DNA of 64,000 nt from the NCBI GenBank assembly GCA_002377695.1, contig DFQH01000007.1, positions 304,956 to 368,955 of the forward strand. Direction: 5' to 3'. Position 1 is the first letter of the stretch, and each line of letters starts with the position of its first letter. The notes under the pieces are model-generated. The model was not told the origin of the DNA and ran no database searches. It saw nothing but the letters and a program-made list of their open reading frames with translations. The translations under genes and the position numbers were made by a program. This document shows, piece after piece, positions 16,915-25,876 of the stretch. This DNA comes from Citromicrobium sp. UBA3494. Lineage in GTDB: Bacteria > Pseudomonadota > Alphaproteobacteria > Sphingomonadales > Sphingomonadaceae.

Positions 16915-18513
16915 ATGCTCGAATTTCCGCGCTGGCGAAAGATATGGCTGTGGGCCCTCACCCTCGTGGTGGTGGCCTGCGCAATCCCCTCGCTTTTCGC
17001 AGCCGCCGGCTGGTCCTATCCCGAGGAACTGCCAGAGCCGACCGTGAACCTGGGGCTCGACCTTGCCGGTGGGAGCCACATCCTGCTGGAAGCCGAACCC
17101 GCGCAGGTTGCCGCCCAGCGGCTGGAGAACATGGAAGAAAGCGTGCGCACCGTACTGCGCGACGCGGAGCCGGAAATCCGCATCGGCGACGTGTCGACCG
17201 CGGACGGACGTCTCTCGTTCATGCTCGACGATGCGGGGGAAATCGACCGGACGCGCGAACTGCTCACGCCCCTGATGAACGGCGAAGGTCTGACCCGCGA
17301 GTGGGAACTGACCGTGGTCGATACCAGCCGCGTGGTCCTCACTCCCTCCCAGCAGGCGATCGACAACGCCGTCACGCAGGCGATGGACAGCGCGACCGAC
17401 GTCGTGCGCCGCCGGATCGACGAGCTGGGCACGCGCGAGCCGACCATCATCCGTCAGGGCGACACCCGCATCGTGGTGCAGGTGCCGGGCCTGCAGGACC
17501 CGGAACAGCTCAAGGAACTGCTCGGCCAGACTGCCCGGCTCGAATTCAAGCTGGTCGATCGCGACGCGCTGCCCAGCGACGTTGCACAGGGCATCGCCCC
17601 TCCGGGCAGCGAGATTTTTCCTTATGCAGCCGGTTCCAACTTCGAAGGACAGAACATCGCGGTGCGCCGGCTGGGCGGCATCCAGGGCGACAACCTGACC
17701 GGCGCGCAGGCGAGCGTGGACCCGCAGACGAATGAAAACGTCGTCAACATCCAGTTCGACCAGCAGGGCGGCCAGCGCTTCGCGCAGCTGACGACGCAGA
17801 ACGTGGGCTATCCCTTCGCGATCATCCTCGATGGCGAAGTGCTTTCCGCACCCAATATCAACGAACCGATCCGCGGCGGCTCCGCGCAGATCGCCGGCAG
17901 TTTCACGGCGGACAGCGCCAACGCGCTTGCCATCTCGCTGCGTTCGGGCGCCCTGCCGGTGGACCTCGCGATTGTCGAGGAACGGACCGTTGGCCCGGAT
18001 CTCGGCGCGGATTCGATCCGCGCCGGCCTGATCGCCATGGGCATCGGTTCGCTGCTGGTCATCTTCCTGATGATCGTCACCTACGGGCGCTTCGGCATCT
18101 ACGCCACGATCGCGCTGGGCATCAACGTGTGCATGATCCTGGGCATCATGGCCGCGCTCAACACCACGCTGACGCTGCCGGGCATCGCGGGCTTCGTGCT
18201 GACCATCGGCGCAGCGGTGGATGCCAACGTGCTCATCAACGAACGCATCCGTGAAGAGCGAAAGCGTGGACGGCGCGTGGTGACGGCTGTCGAAAACGGT
18301 TACCGCGAGGCCAGCCGCGCGATCTACGACGCCAACGTGACCAACTTCATCGCCGGTGTGCTGCTGTTCCTGTTCGGCTCGGGCCCGATCCGCGGCTTCG
18401 CGGTCGTCCTGATCATCGGCCTGTTCACCAGTGTCTTCACCGCCGTGATGCTTACCCGCATGTGGGTTGCCGGCTGGCTGAAGGCCAAGCGCCCGCGCGA
18501 CATCAACATCTGA
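16915..18513 (+). CDS. secD: Protein translocase subunit SecD
   Basis: Proton-motive-force-driven partner of SecYEG that helps pull exported proteins into the periplasm. The 532-residue protein has an N-terminal membrane helix (10-30), the GLDLAGGSHILLE motif, a large periplasmic region with the P1 head and VDAR-type block (DVVRRRIDELGTREPTI), and five C-terminal helices beginning near residue 365. The RND-family signature GFVLTIGAAVDANVLINERIREE is present near residue 430-450. It is followed 16 bases later by secF. Confidence 0.97.
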   Translation: MLEFPRWRKIWLWALTLVVVACAIPSLFAAAGWSYPEELPEPTVNLGLDLAGGSHILLEAEPAQVAAQRLENMEESVRTVLRDAEPEIRIGDVSTADGRLSFMLDDAGEIDRTRELLTPLMNGEGLTREWELTVVDTSRVVLTPSQQAIDNAVTQAMDSATDVVRRRIDELGTREPTIIRQGDTRIVVQVPGLQDPEQLKELLGQTARLEFKLVDRDALPSDVAQGIAPPGSEIFPYAAGSNFEGQNIAVRRLGGIQGDNLTGAQASVDPQTNENVVNIQFDQQGGQRFAQLTTQNVGYPFAIILDGEVLSAPNINEPIRGGSAQIAGSFTADSANALAISLRSGALPVDLAIVEERTVGPDLGADSIRAGLIAMGIGSLLVIFLMIVTYGRFGIYATIALGINVCMILGIMAALNTTLTLPGIAGFVLTIGAAVDANVLINERIREERKRGRRVVTAVENGYREASRAIYDANVTNFIAGVLLFLFGSGPIRGFAVVLIIGLFTSVFTAVMLTRMWVAGWLKAKRPRDINI

Positions 18514-18529
18514 CGGGGCCGGGAAACTC

Positions 18530-19510
18530 ATGAAACTGCTCAAGCTCGTCCCCGACGATACCAACATCAAGTTCCTGAAGTGGCGCATGCCGTTCTACGT
18601 CGTCAGCATCGCGCTGATGATCGCGAGCTGGGCGGCGGTGTTCACCATGGGGCTGAACTACGGCGTCGACTTTGCCGGCGGCCAGGAAATCCGCGCGACC
18701 TTCACGCAGATGGAGGAAGCCCCGATTGGCGATATCCGCGAAACGGTCGGCTCCCTGCCCGATACGGGCGACCCGATCGTGCAGCGCTTCGGCGCCGCGA
18801 ACGAGGTTTCGATCCGCGTGAAGCTGCCGCCCGAGGCGGAAGGCGACAAGGAATTCGCCGACCGCCTGACGCGCGAGATCACCGATGCGCTCGATGCGGA
18901 ATACGACAACATCCGTATCGACGGGGTGGACAGCGTTTCGGGCAAGGTCTCGGGCGAGTTCCGCACCGCCGCGCTGTGGGCCCTGCTGGCCGCGATGGGG
19001 GCCATCGCGATCTATATCTGGGTGCGCTTCGAATGGCAGTTCGGCGTGGGCGCACTGTTCGCGCTGGTCCATGACGTGTCGCTGACGATGGGCTTCTTCG
19101 CGCTGACGCAGCTGGAATTCAGCCTGCAGATCATCGCCGCGATCCTGGCCATCATCGGCTATTCGCTGAACGACACCATCGTCGTGTACGACCGTATCCG
19201 CGAGAATCTGAAGAAATTCCGCAAGATGCCGGTGCCCGAACTGCTCGATCTGTCGGTCAACGAAACGCTGGCGCGCACGGTGATGACCTCGCTTACGCTG
19301 CTGGTGGCGCTGATCCCGCTGCTGCTGTTCGGCCCGGCAAGCCTGTGGGGCATGGTCGCCGCGATCACGCTGGGCATTTTCGTGGGGACCTACAGCTCGA
19401 TCTACATGGCCGCGCCGATCCTGATCTGGCTGGGCGTGACCAGCACCAGCTTCGTGCCGCAGGATAACAAGGCGGACGAGCAGGAAAAGGTCGCACGCGG
19501 CGAAGCGTGA
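18530..19510 (+). CDS. secF: Protein translocase subunit SecF
   Basis: Partner of SecD in the inner membrane. The 326-residue protein has an N-terminal helix, the GVDFAGG motif (residues 42-50), a periplasmic loop with DSVSGKVSGEFR, and five C-terminal membrane segments. The late block IIGYSLNDTIVVYDRIREN contains the conserved Asp residues of the proton path. It is the last gene of yajC-secD-secF. The downstream gene lies on the opposite strand, ending 18 bases away. Confidence 0.97.
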   Translation: MKLLKLVPDDTNIKFLKWRMPFYVVSIALMIASWAAVFTMGLNYGVDFAGGQEIRATFTQMEEAPIGDIRETVGSLPDTGDPIVQRFGAANEVSIRVKLPPEAEGDKEFADRLTREITDALDAEYDNIRIDGVDSVSGKVSGEFRTAALWALLAAMGAIAIYIWVRFEWQFGVGALFALVHDVSLTMGFFALTQLEFSLQIIAAILAIIGYSLNDTIVVYDRIRENLKKFRKMPVPELLDLSVNETLARTVMTSLTLLVALIPLLLFGPASLWGMVAAITLGIFVGTYSSIYMAAPILIWLGVTSTSFVPQDNKADEQEKVARGEA

Positions 19511-19528
19511 CGCCATGGGCGAGGGCGC

Positions 19529-20728
19529 TCAGCCCCCTTGCGCGATGATCTGCGAATAGATCCGGTCGAGCGCTGTGGCATGTTCGGCCCAGCCGAATGC
19601 GTCCACCACCTGCGCGGTCTCCCTGGGGTCGCGCGGGTGATCGAGGATGGTGGCCACGCCTCTGGCGATCTCTCCGGGCTCTCGCGCCACGATGATTCCC
19701 GCCGCGGGCCCGCGCACCAGTTCGCGCGCGCCGCCGACATCTCCGATCACCACAGGCGTGCCGCAGGCGAGCGCTTCGACCCAGGCATTGGCCAGCCCTT
19801 CGCTGGCTGAGGGCAATACCATCGCATTGCTGGCCGAGAGGACCAGCGGCAGCAGATCGTGATCGAGCAGCCCGAGGAAATGCACCCGCTGCGCAATCCC
19901 CAGGCTCCCCGCCAGCGCCTTCAGCCTGGCCTTGTCTGGCCCGTCGCCCACCAGCAGCAATCGCGTTTCAGGATAATCGCGCGAAAGCTCTGCCAGAGCG
20001 CGCAGCACCAGATCCTGCCCCTTGCGCTCTATCAGCGCGCCGACGGTGGCGAGGATCGGTTCCTTCTCGCTCAGCGGGAGGGACAGGCGATCCCCCAGCA
20101 TGCGGCGCAGGCCTGCGTTCTGGAGCGGGCGGAAGCGGTCCCGGTCAAGCCCGGTGTAATGCACCGCGATCTTCGTGCGATCCATGCCCAGCGCCGCCAT
20201 GTCGCCCGCCAGCGCCTCGCTGACGGCAAGCACGCGCGCCGCCTGCCTCGATGCACTCAGCATCTTCCTGCGCGCAAAGCCCTTCGCCCCCCAATAGTGG
20301 ATGTCCGCCCCGCGCGCCTTTATCGCCAGCGGCAGGCCGAGCGCGCGCGCAATCGCGGCAGCGGCAGGCCCGTCGGGATAGAAAAACTGCGCATCGACCA
20401 TGTCGAACGGCTGCTGTGCGTGAAGGTGCCGGGCAAGTGGCAGCACGGCGCGCTCTATCATCCGGGGGTTCAGCCGCCCGCCGATCTTCGGGATCAGGGT
20501 GAAATGCGGACGGTGTATCGATACGCCGGCGCGTCGCTCGTCCACCGCTGCATCCGCAAGCGCGCGATATTCGCCCACCTGGACCGGAGGCAGGCCGACC
20601 GGATTGATCGCCGTTACCTCCCAGTCGGGCCGGGCCGCCAGCGCTTCGAGCGAACTCGACACGAAGGTGCCGAAGCGCGGGCGCGCCGCGTTGGGATACA
20701 GCGTGGAGATCGAGAGAAGACGTTTCAT
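19529..20728 (-). CDS. GT4-family glycosyltransferase
   Basis: A 399-residue retaining glycosyltransferase with the GT-B fold. The N-terminal domain starts ISTLYPNAARPRFGTFV. The C-terminal donor-binding domain has ATVGALIERKGQD, LLLVGDGPDKARL and the E-x7-E motif in LPSASEGLANAWVEALACGTPVV. GT4 enzymes typically build capsule, exopolysaccharide or glycolipid sugars. The gene starts four bases after the XRE-regulator stop and is probably co-transcribed with it. The sugar and acceptor are unknown. Confidence 0.9.
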   Translation of the reverse strand: MKRLLSISTLYPNAARPRFGTFVSSSLEALAARPDWEVTAINPVGLPPVQVGEYRALADAAVDERRAGVSIHRPHFTLIPKIGGRLNPRMIERAVLPLARHLHAQQPFDMVDAQFFYPDGPAAAAIARALGLPLAIKARGADIHYWGAKGFARRKMLSASRQAARVLAVSEALAGDMAALGMDRTKIAVHYTGLDRDRFRPLQNAGLRRMLGDRLSLPLSEKEPILATVGALIERKGQDLVLRALAELSRDYPETRLLLVGDGPDKARLKALAGSLGIAQRVHFLGLLDHDLLPLVLSASNAMVLPSASEGLANAWVEALACGTPVVIGDVGGARELVRGPAAGIIVAREPGEIARGVATILDHPRDPRETAQVVDAFGWAEHATALDRIYSQIIAQGG

Positions 20729-20732
20729 GATG

Positions 20733-21305
20733 CTATAACCGCCTCACGAGGCTCTCGGCCACGGCGAGCCATGCGGGGTCCTCCACAATTACCTGTTTGC
20801 GCCCCGGTTCCGGGGGCAGCAGCGCGAGCCGCCCCGGTTCGCTGTCGACCAGCCGTCCGAAGGCGAAGCGTCCGGCGCGACGCGGCACAAGACAATCGCG
20901 GTTGAGCGCGCGCTGCGCTTCCTCGGGCCGGATTTGCCGGAGCCATATCTGGTCTCCCGCCAGGTAGGGCCCGGTGCTGGCCCCGACCGAGACGACCATG
21001 CGCGTTTCCGCAGACGCAACATCGGATGGCTGAAAGGCTTCGCGCGGCTTGTCGAGGGCCTGCGGCCCGTCGCGGTCCAGAGTGGCCACAATTGCGACGC
21101 TGCGCCCGTTTTCCGAGCGGACGAGCGTTTCGGGATCGACGCCCAGCGCCGCGCCGATGCGCTCCATCCATTTGAGCGAGAGGTTGCGGGTGCCGGTCTC
21201 CAGCCGTCCGATGGTCTGTGCAGTCGTCGGCGGGTCGCATGCTTCGGCCAGATCGGCGAGCGTCCAGCCCTTCTGGCGGCGGATGTCGCGGATGCGGCTG
21301 ATCAT
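20733..21305 (-). CDS. XRE-family regulator with a C-terminal S24-like sensory domain
   Basis: A 190-residue protein. Residues 1-58 form an XRE helix-turn-helix (IRDIRRQKGWTLADLAEAC, TAQTIGRLETGTRNLS). The rest is a small beta-rich domain (GDQIWLRQIRPEEAQRAL, then FAFGRLVDSEPGRLALLPP) resembling the peptidase-S24 fold of phage-type repressors, with no evident Ser/Lys dyad. It probably regulates itself and its operon partner, the GT4 gene; an inverted repeat just upstream is a likely operator. The ATG at 21305 was taken; a TTG two codons earlier (21311) is possible. Confidence 0.8.
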   Translation of the reverse strand: MISRIRDIRRQKGWTLADLAEACDPPTTAQTIGRLETGTRNLSLKWMERIGAALGVDPETLVRSENGRSVAIVATLDRDGPQALDKPREAFQPSDVASAETRMVVSVGASTGPYLAGDQIWLRQIRPEEAQRALNRDCLVPRRAGRFAFGRLVDSEPGRLALLPPEPGRKQVIVEDPAWLAVAESLVRRL

Positions 21306-21318
21306 GGTCAAGGCCCTC

Positions 21319-21337
21319 TTTCACCGTATTGGTAAAA
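21319..21337. promoter_or_regulatory. Candidate operator between divergent XRE and DUF6456 genes
   Basis: An imperfect inverted repeat, TTTCACC-GTATT-GGTAAAA, 13 bases upstream of the XRE start and about 65 bases before the divergent gene. Its position suggests autoregulation by the XRE protein. Confidence 0.4.
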
Positions 21338-21401
21338 TGCCTTTCCTACAGACAGGTTGATTTGGCAAGCGAGGCAGGCGCAGCAAAAGGGATATATCAC
21401 C

Positions 21402-21878
21402 ATGAAACGCGAGCTTGCCGAACGCGAACTGACCAGCGAGGGGCCACGCAGAGGGGCGGATGGGGGGCGCACGCGGCGCCGCTCCGTCACCGTCAATCTC
21501 GCGGAAAGCCCGCTCAGCTGGCTGCATGCGCGCGGCCACCTGTCCGACCGGCTGTTCGATGCGGGCGAGAGGTTGCGCGCCGATTACGAGCGTGCGCAGC
21601 TCAGCCCGTCGATCACGATGCGGTGGGACCCGGTGCGGATCAAGGGCGGGCCCGATGCAGGCCTTTCTCCGACCGAGCGACAGGTGGCCGCGAAGGAGCG
21701 GTTCGACGGCGCGCTGGCGGCGGCGGGTAGCGGATTGTCCGACGTGCTGTGGCGGGTGGTGTGCGCCTGCGAGAGCTTGCCCGATGCCGAGCGCGCGCTG
21801 CACTGGCCCGCGCGCTCGGGCAAGCTGGTGCTTAAGCTGGCGCTGGAAAGGGTGGCGGATTTCTATCGGGTGAGCTGA
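21402..21878 (+). CDS. DUF6456 domain-containing protein
   Basis: A 158-residue cytoplasmic protein. A short basic N-terminus (RRGADGGRTRRRSVTVNLAES spans about 14-36) is followed by the conserved core SPLSWLHARGHLSDRLFDAGERL and ADYERAQLSPSITMRWDPVR, which I recognise as the alphaproteobacterial DUF6456 family. The end of the protein (VVCACESLPDAERALHWPARSGKLVLKLALE) has a helical layout. The function is not established; the basic and helical character suggests DNA binding. The ATG at 21402 is preceded by AAAAGGGATAT. Confidence 0.75.
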   Translation: MKRELAERELTSEGPRRGADGGRTRRRSVTVNLAESPLSWLHARGHLSDRLFDAGERLRADYERAQLSPSITMRWDPVRIKGGPDAGLSPTERQVAAKERFDGALAAAGSGLSDVLWRVVCACESLPDAERALHWPARSGKLVLKLALERVADFYRVS

Positions 21879-21890
21879 GGGCGGATTTCT

Positions 21891-21923
21891 CCCCCTGGAC
21901 ACTGTGTCAGGTGTGTCAGGGGG
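21891..21923. repeat. Hairpin with an internal 9-bp tandem duplication
   Basis: CCCCCTG (21891-21897) pairs with CAGGGGG (21917-21923). Between them the 9-mer TGTGTCAGG occurs twice in direct tandem (21903-21911 and 21912-21920). It lies 12 bases after the DUF6456 stop. There is no T run, so it is at most a weak terminator. Confidence 0.5.
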
Positions 21924-21984
21924 ATCGCCTCTGCCGGCGGGCCGTTGTCCGGAAGAGCCCCCGAACACGAAGGAAACCGAAGCC

Positions 21985-22566
21985 ATGAAGCTCTACTACT
22001 CGCCCGGCGCCTGCAGCCTCGCCAGCCACATCGCGCTGATCGACGGTGGTGCGCAGTTCGACACTGTGAAGGTCGATCTTGCGAAGCACGAGACCGAGGA
22101 CGGGACGGATTTCTACCAGATCAGCCCGCGCGGCTACGTCCCCGCGATCGAGACGGACGGCTATGGCCTGCTGACCGAGAATCCGGCGGTTCTTCCCTAC
22201 ATTGCGAACCGTACGGGCGCGCTGCCCAAAGGCGAAGGCCTCTATCGGCTGCTGGAATGGATCGGCTTCATCGGCACCGAGATACACAAGGCCTATGCTC
22301 CGCTGTTCGGCGGTGCCGGGGGCGATGCCAAGGAGCAGGCGAAGGCGACAGTGGCGAAGAAGTATGAGCTCACCGAAACGCTGATGGAGGGTAACGCCTG
22401 GCTGGTCGGTACCGGGCCGAGCGTCGCGGACAACTACCTGTTCGTCACGCTGCTGTGGGCCGACAAGTTCGGGATCGACCTGCCGCAGTCGCTGAAGGAC
22501 TACCGCGACCGCAACAAGCAGCGCGACAGCGTGCAGCAGGCGATGAAGGCCGAAGGGCTGGGCTAG
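21985..22566 (+). CDS. Glutathione S-transferase, beta-class-like
   Basis: A 193-residue two-domain enzyme. The N-terminal thioredoxin fold begins MKLYYSPGACSLASHIAL, with Cys at residue 10 as in bacterial beta-class enzymes. SPRGYVPAIETD holds the cis-proline, and LLTENPAVLPYIAN the glutathione gamma-glutamyl contact. The C-terminal all-helical domain contains LVGTGPSVADNYLFVTLLWADKFGIDL (core motif ADNYLF). The likely role is detoxification or thiol chemistry in the cytoplasm. It converges with the glycosylase-like gene, the two overlapping by four bases. Confidence 0.93.
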   Translation: MKLYYSPGACSLASHIALIDGGAQFDTVKVDLAKHETEDGTDFYQISPRGYVPAIETDGYGLLTENPAVLPYIANRTGALPKGEGLYRLLEWIGFIGTEIHKAYAPLFGGAGGDAKEQAKATVAKKYELTETLMEGNAWLVGTGPSVADNYLFVTLLWADKFGIDLPQSLKDYRDRNKQRDSVQQAMKAEGLG

Positions 22567-23138
22567 GCGAGAGCTTCGGCCACGCGCTGGCGGAGTTCCG
22601 GCACAACCTCGGCTTCGAACCACGGGTGCTTGCGCATGAACAGCGTGGAGCGCCACGCGGGATGGGGCAGGGGGATGGTATCGCCGAAGCTGCGCCAGTG
22701 CTCGACGCGGCGGGCCATGGTCCAGCTCCTGGTTTCGGGCAGGAAGGCCTTCTGGGCGTGCATGCCGACCAGCAGCGTCAGCCTGTCCTCGGGCAGCGTG
22801 GCCAGCACCCGGTCATGCCACAGGGGTGCACATTCGGGGCGGGGCGGCTTGTCCCCGCCACTCGCCTTGCCGGGGTAGCAGAAGCCCATCGGGACGAGCG
22901 CGACCAGCGCAGGATCGTACATCTGCTCGCGGCTCAGTCCCGTCCACTCGCGCAGCCGGTCTCCGCTGGCATCGTCCCAGCCGATACCGCTGGCGTGGAC
23001 CTTGGAGCCGGGAGCCTGCCCGATGATGAGGATGCGCGAAGTGGCGGAGAACTGCACGACCGGGCGCGGCGTGAAGCCGAGCGCTGTCTCGCACACCCGG
23101 CACGCCGCGATCTCCCTGCGTAGCGGATCGACGCTCAA
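22563..23138 (-). CDS. Uracil-DNA glycosylase superfamily protein with predicted [4Fe-4S] site
   Basis: A 191-residue protein of the UDG superfamily. Four cysteines at residues 13, 16, 87 and 103 have the spacing of the family-4 iron-sulfur site. Motif 1 reads GQAPGSKVHASGIGWDD in place of GEAPGxxED, and the late motif is LPHPAWRST with His 159. The likely role is base-excision repair. The altered motif 1, with Gln before Ala-Pro-Gly and a longer insertion, makes the precise substrate uncertain. It overlaps the ABC-F gene start-to-stop by four bases on the same strand. Confidence 0.82.
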   Translation of the reverse strand: MSVDPLRREIAACRVCETALGFTPRPVVQFSATSRILIIGQAPGSKVHASGIGWDDASGDRLREWTGLSREQMYDPALVALVPMGFCYPGKASGGDKPPRPECAPLWHDRVLATLPEDRLTLLVGMHAQKAFLPETRSWTMARRVEHWRSFGDTIPLPHPAWRSTLFMRKHPWFEAEVVPELRQRVAEALA

Positions 23139-24952
23139 CCCTCGACCCGCTCGGCCAGCGCGAGCCAGCGCTCCTCCGCCGCGTCCTTCTCCTCGCGAGC
23201 GTTCTCGACACCCTTGGAAATGGTGGCGAAACGCTGCGGGTCCTTGGAATACAGCTCCGGGTCGGAGAGGATCTCCTCACCGCGCGCGATGGCCAGTTCC
23301 AGTTCCTCGATTCGCGCGGGCAGCGTGTCGTAATCGCGCTGGTCCTTAAAGCTGAGCTTGTCCGCGCGCGGCGGCGGGGGAGGGGGAGGCGGCGTTGGGG
23401 TGGCCTTGGCTGTCTTGGACTTGCCCACGATGGGCGTGCGACGCTTGGCCACCCAGTCCTCGTACCCGCCTGCGACCACATCGACCTTGCCCGAACCGTC
23501 GAGACCCAGCGTGACGGTAACCGTCCGGTCGAGGAAGTCGCGGTCGTGGCTGACGATCAGCACGGTGCCCTCGTAGTCGGCGATCACCTCTTGCAGGAGG
23601 TCGAGCGTTTCGAGGTCGAGATCGTTGGTCGGCTCATCGAGCACGAGGAGATTGGAGGCCCGCGCGAACTCGCGGGCCAAGAGGAGCCGCGAACGCTCGC
23701 CGCCCGACAGGATGTCGACCTTGGTGTCGACGATGCCCGGATCGAACAGGAACTCCTTGAGGTAGCCCTGCACATGCTTGCGATTGCCCCGCACGTCGAT
23801 CCAGTCGCCCCCTTCGGCAAGTACCTGGCGCACGGTCTTGCCCTGGCCCAGCAGGCTGCGCTGCTGGTCGATCATCACGCCGGTCAGCGTCTTGGCGATG
23901 TCGATGGTGCCAGTATCGGGTTCGATCTCGCCGGTGAGCATCTTGAGCAGGGTCGTCTTGCCCGCGCCGTTGGCGCCGACGATCCCGATCCGGTCGCCGC
24001 GCTGGATGCGAAGGGAGAAGTCGCGGATGATCGTGCGTTCGTCGCCTTCGGGGGTGGGGTAGGACTTGCTGATGCTGTCCGCCACGATCACGGACTTGCT
24101 CTTGAAATCCTCTTCGGTGGCGAGCTTCAGCTTCGCCGTGCCGCCGGTGTCGATCATGGAGGCGCGCTGCGCGCGCATCTGCCACAGCTTCTCAAGCCGC
24201 CCCTGGTTGCGCTTGCGCCGCGCGGTGACCCCGCGCTCCAGCCAGTGCGCTTCCAGCTTCAGTTTCGCGTCGAGCTTCTCCGCCGCGCGCGCCTCCTCGG
24301 CATAGACCTGTTCCTCCCACGCCTCGTACCCGCCGAAGCCCACTTCCTTGCGGCGCATCGTGCCCCGGTCGAGCCACAGGGTGGCGCGGGTCAGGCGCTT
24401 GAGGAAGGTACGGTCATGGCTGATGACGATGAAGGCGCCGGTGTAGCGGTCGAGCCAGCTCTCCAGCCAGTCGATCGCCGCGAGATCGAGGTGGTTGGTC
24501 GGTTCGTCCATCAGCAGCAGGTCCGGGTCCTGCGCCAACGCGCGGGCGATGGCAGCGCGGCGCTTCTCGCCCCCGCTGGCGCCCTTGGCCTCGCGGCTCA
24601 TGTCGATGCCAAGCTGACCGGCGATGGCTTCCACCTCGTGCTCGGCGGGCGGATTCTCGCCGCCGAGTGCGAAATCCATCAGGGTATTGCAGGCGGACAC
24701 GTCGGGGTCCTGCTCAAGCACCACGATCCGCGTGCCCGGTTTCACCTTGCGCTGCCCCTGGTCCGCTTCCAGCTTGCCCTCGATCAGCCGGAACAGCGTG
24801 GTCTTGCCCGCGCCGTTGCGGCCGATCAGCGCCAGCCGGTCGCGCGGGCCCACATGCAGGTCGATATTGTCCTGGTTCGGGCCGCCGAACAGCCAGCGTC
24901 CGCCCTGCTGCAGGCCGAGGTTTTCCCAGGAAAGAATTGGAGGCTGAGCCAT
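23135..24952 (-). CDS. ABC-F family ATPase (Uup-like)
   Basis: A soluble protein of 605 residues with two ABC domains and no membrane part. Domain 1 has Walker A GRNGAGKTTLF, signature SGGEKRRAAIARAL and DLLLMDEPTNHLDL. Domain 2 has GANGAGKTTLLKML, LSGGERSRLLLAREFA and LLVLDEPTNDLDLET. A charged arm-like linker lies between them, and a C-terminal coiled-coil follows a poly-Pro stretch near residues 525-535. ABC-F proteins act on ribosomes; Uup-type members also influence transposon excision. It heads an operon with the glycosylase-like gene. Confidence 0.93.
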   Translation of the reverse strand: MAQPPILSWENLGLQQGGRWLFGGPNQDNIDLHVGPRDRLALIGRNGAGKTTLFRLIEGKLEADQGQRKVKPGTRIVVLEQDPDVSACNTLMDFALGGENPPAEHEVEAIAGQLGIDMSREAKGASGGEKRRAAIARALAQDPDLLLMDEPTNHLDLAAIDWLESWLDRYTGAFIVISHDRTFLKRLTRATLWLDRGTMRRKEVGFGGYEAWEEQVYAEEARAAEKLDAKLKLEAHWLERGVTARRKRNQGRLEKLWQMRAQRASMIDTGGTAKLKLATEEDFKSKSVIVADSISKSYPTPEGDERTIIRDFSLRIQRGDRIGIVGANGAGKTTLLKMLTGEIEPDTGTIDIAKTLTGVMIDQQRSLLGQGKTVRQVLAEGGDWIDVRGNRKHVQGYLKEFLFDPGIVDTKVDILSGGERSRLLLAREFARASNLLVLDEPTNDLDLETLDLLQEVIADYEGTVLIVSHDRDFLDRTVTVTLGLDGSGKVDVVAGGYEDWVAKRRTPIVGKSKTAKATPTPPPPPPPPRADKLSFKDQRDYDTLPARIEELELAIARGEEILSDPELYSKDPQRFATISKGVENAREEKDAAEERWLALAERVEG

Positions 24953-25054
24953 TGTTGCGGCGAGTTAAGGCGCACAAGCCTATCTCACAAGCCTTCCGCA
25001 GGCTCGATCTTGCGGGTAACAACTGGAATAACAGCTTTCCCTGGAGAAACGCCC

Positions 25055-25780
25055 ATGATCCGCACCGCCATCGTTCCGACCGCCATTGCGCTGGCCGCAC
25101 TCGCCACCGCTCCTGCCACCGCCGCCGACATTCAGGTGCAGGCCACCGGGCCGGTGATCGAACTGGTCGTGAACGAGCAGGTGGAGGTGGAGCCGGACAC
25201 GGTCACGATCAGCGCGGGCGTCACCACACAGGCCATGACTGCATCCGACGCGCTGCGGCAGAATTCCACCCAGATGCAGAGCGTGATCGACCGGCTGCGC
25301 TCGCTCGGCATTCCCGAGCGTGACATCCAGACCACGCGGATCAATCTGAACGCGCGGTTCGATTACGATCAGCAGACCCGCGACCAGGTGTTCCGCGGTT
25401 ACGAGGCTTCCAATCAGGTCAGCGTGAAGCTGCGCGATACGGAAGAAGTCGGCAACGTGCTCGATGCGCTGGTGCAGGCGGGCGCGAACAACATCAACGG
25501 GCCCCGCTTCTCGGTCTCCGACGATACGCAGCCCAAGGCCGAAGCGCGGCGCCGGGCGCTGGAACGCGCACGGAGCATGGCGATGGATTACGCGCGGGTT
25601 GCGGGTTATTCGAACGTGCGTGTGCTCAAGATCGCCGAAAGCGTGCAGGGCAACGCGCGCGAATATGCGGCCGATGCCATCATGGTGACGGCGCAGCGCA
25701 GTGCCGGCGCCCCGCCGGTCCAGCCGGGCATGGTGGAAACCGGGGTGACCGTTTCCGTTACGTACGAAGCGGTCAATTAA
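25055..25780 (+). CDS. SIMPL domain-containing periplasmic protein
   Basis: A 241-residue exported protein. A signal peptide (1-24, ending ATAAD) is followed by a single SIMPL domain (formerly DUF541): VVNEQVEVEPDTVTISAGV, the helix region ALRQNSTQMQSVIDRLRSLGIPERDIQTT, and a second half with KAEARRRALERARSMAMDYARVAG. Relatives include BP26/OMP28 of Brucella and YggE of E. coli, linked to oxidative stress or forming ring-shaped assemblies. The start follows GGAGAAAC. It stands alone, divergent from the ABC-F gene. Confidence 0.9.
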   Translation: MIRTAIVPTAIALAALATAPATAADIQVQATGPVIELVVNEQVEVEPDTVTISAGVTTQAMTASDALRQNSTQMQSVIDRLRSLGIPERDIQTTRINLNARFDYDQQTRDQVFRGYEASNQVSVKLRDTEEVGNVLDALVQAGANNINGPRFSVSDDTQPKAEARRRALERARSMAMDYARVAGYSNVRVLKIAESVQGNAREYAADAIMVTAQRSAGAPPVQPGMVETGVTVSVTYEAVN

Positions 25781-25876
25781 GGCGGGCATTCATCAAATGA
25801 GGCTGAAAGCTGAACGATTGGTGCAGGGCAACATTCAGAACCTATTCAACGCTCTGGGTGCAATACTGCGCTTGTC

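Noticed and set aside
23546..25054. A long plus-strand frame running into the SIMPL gene
   Set aside because: The upstream 500 codons are antisense to the ABC-F gene; the real start is the signal-peptide ATG at 25055.
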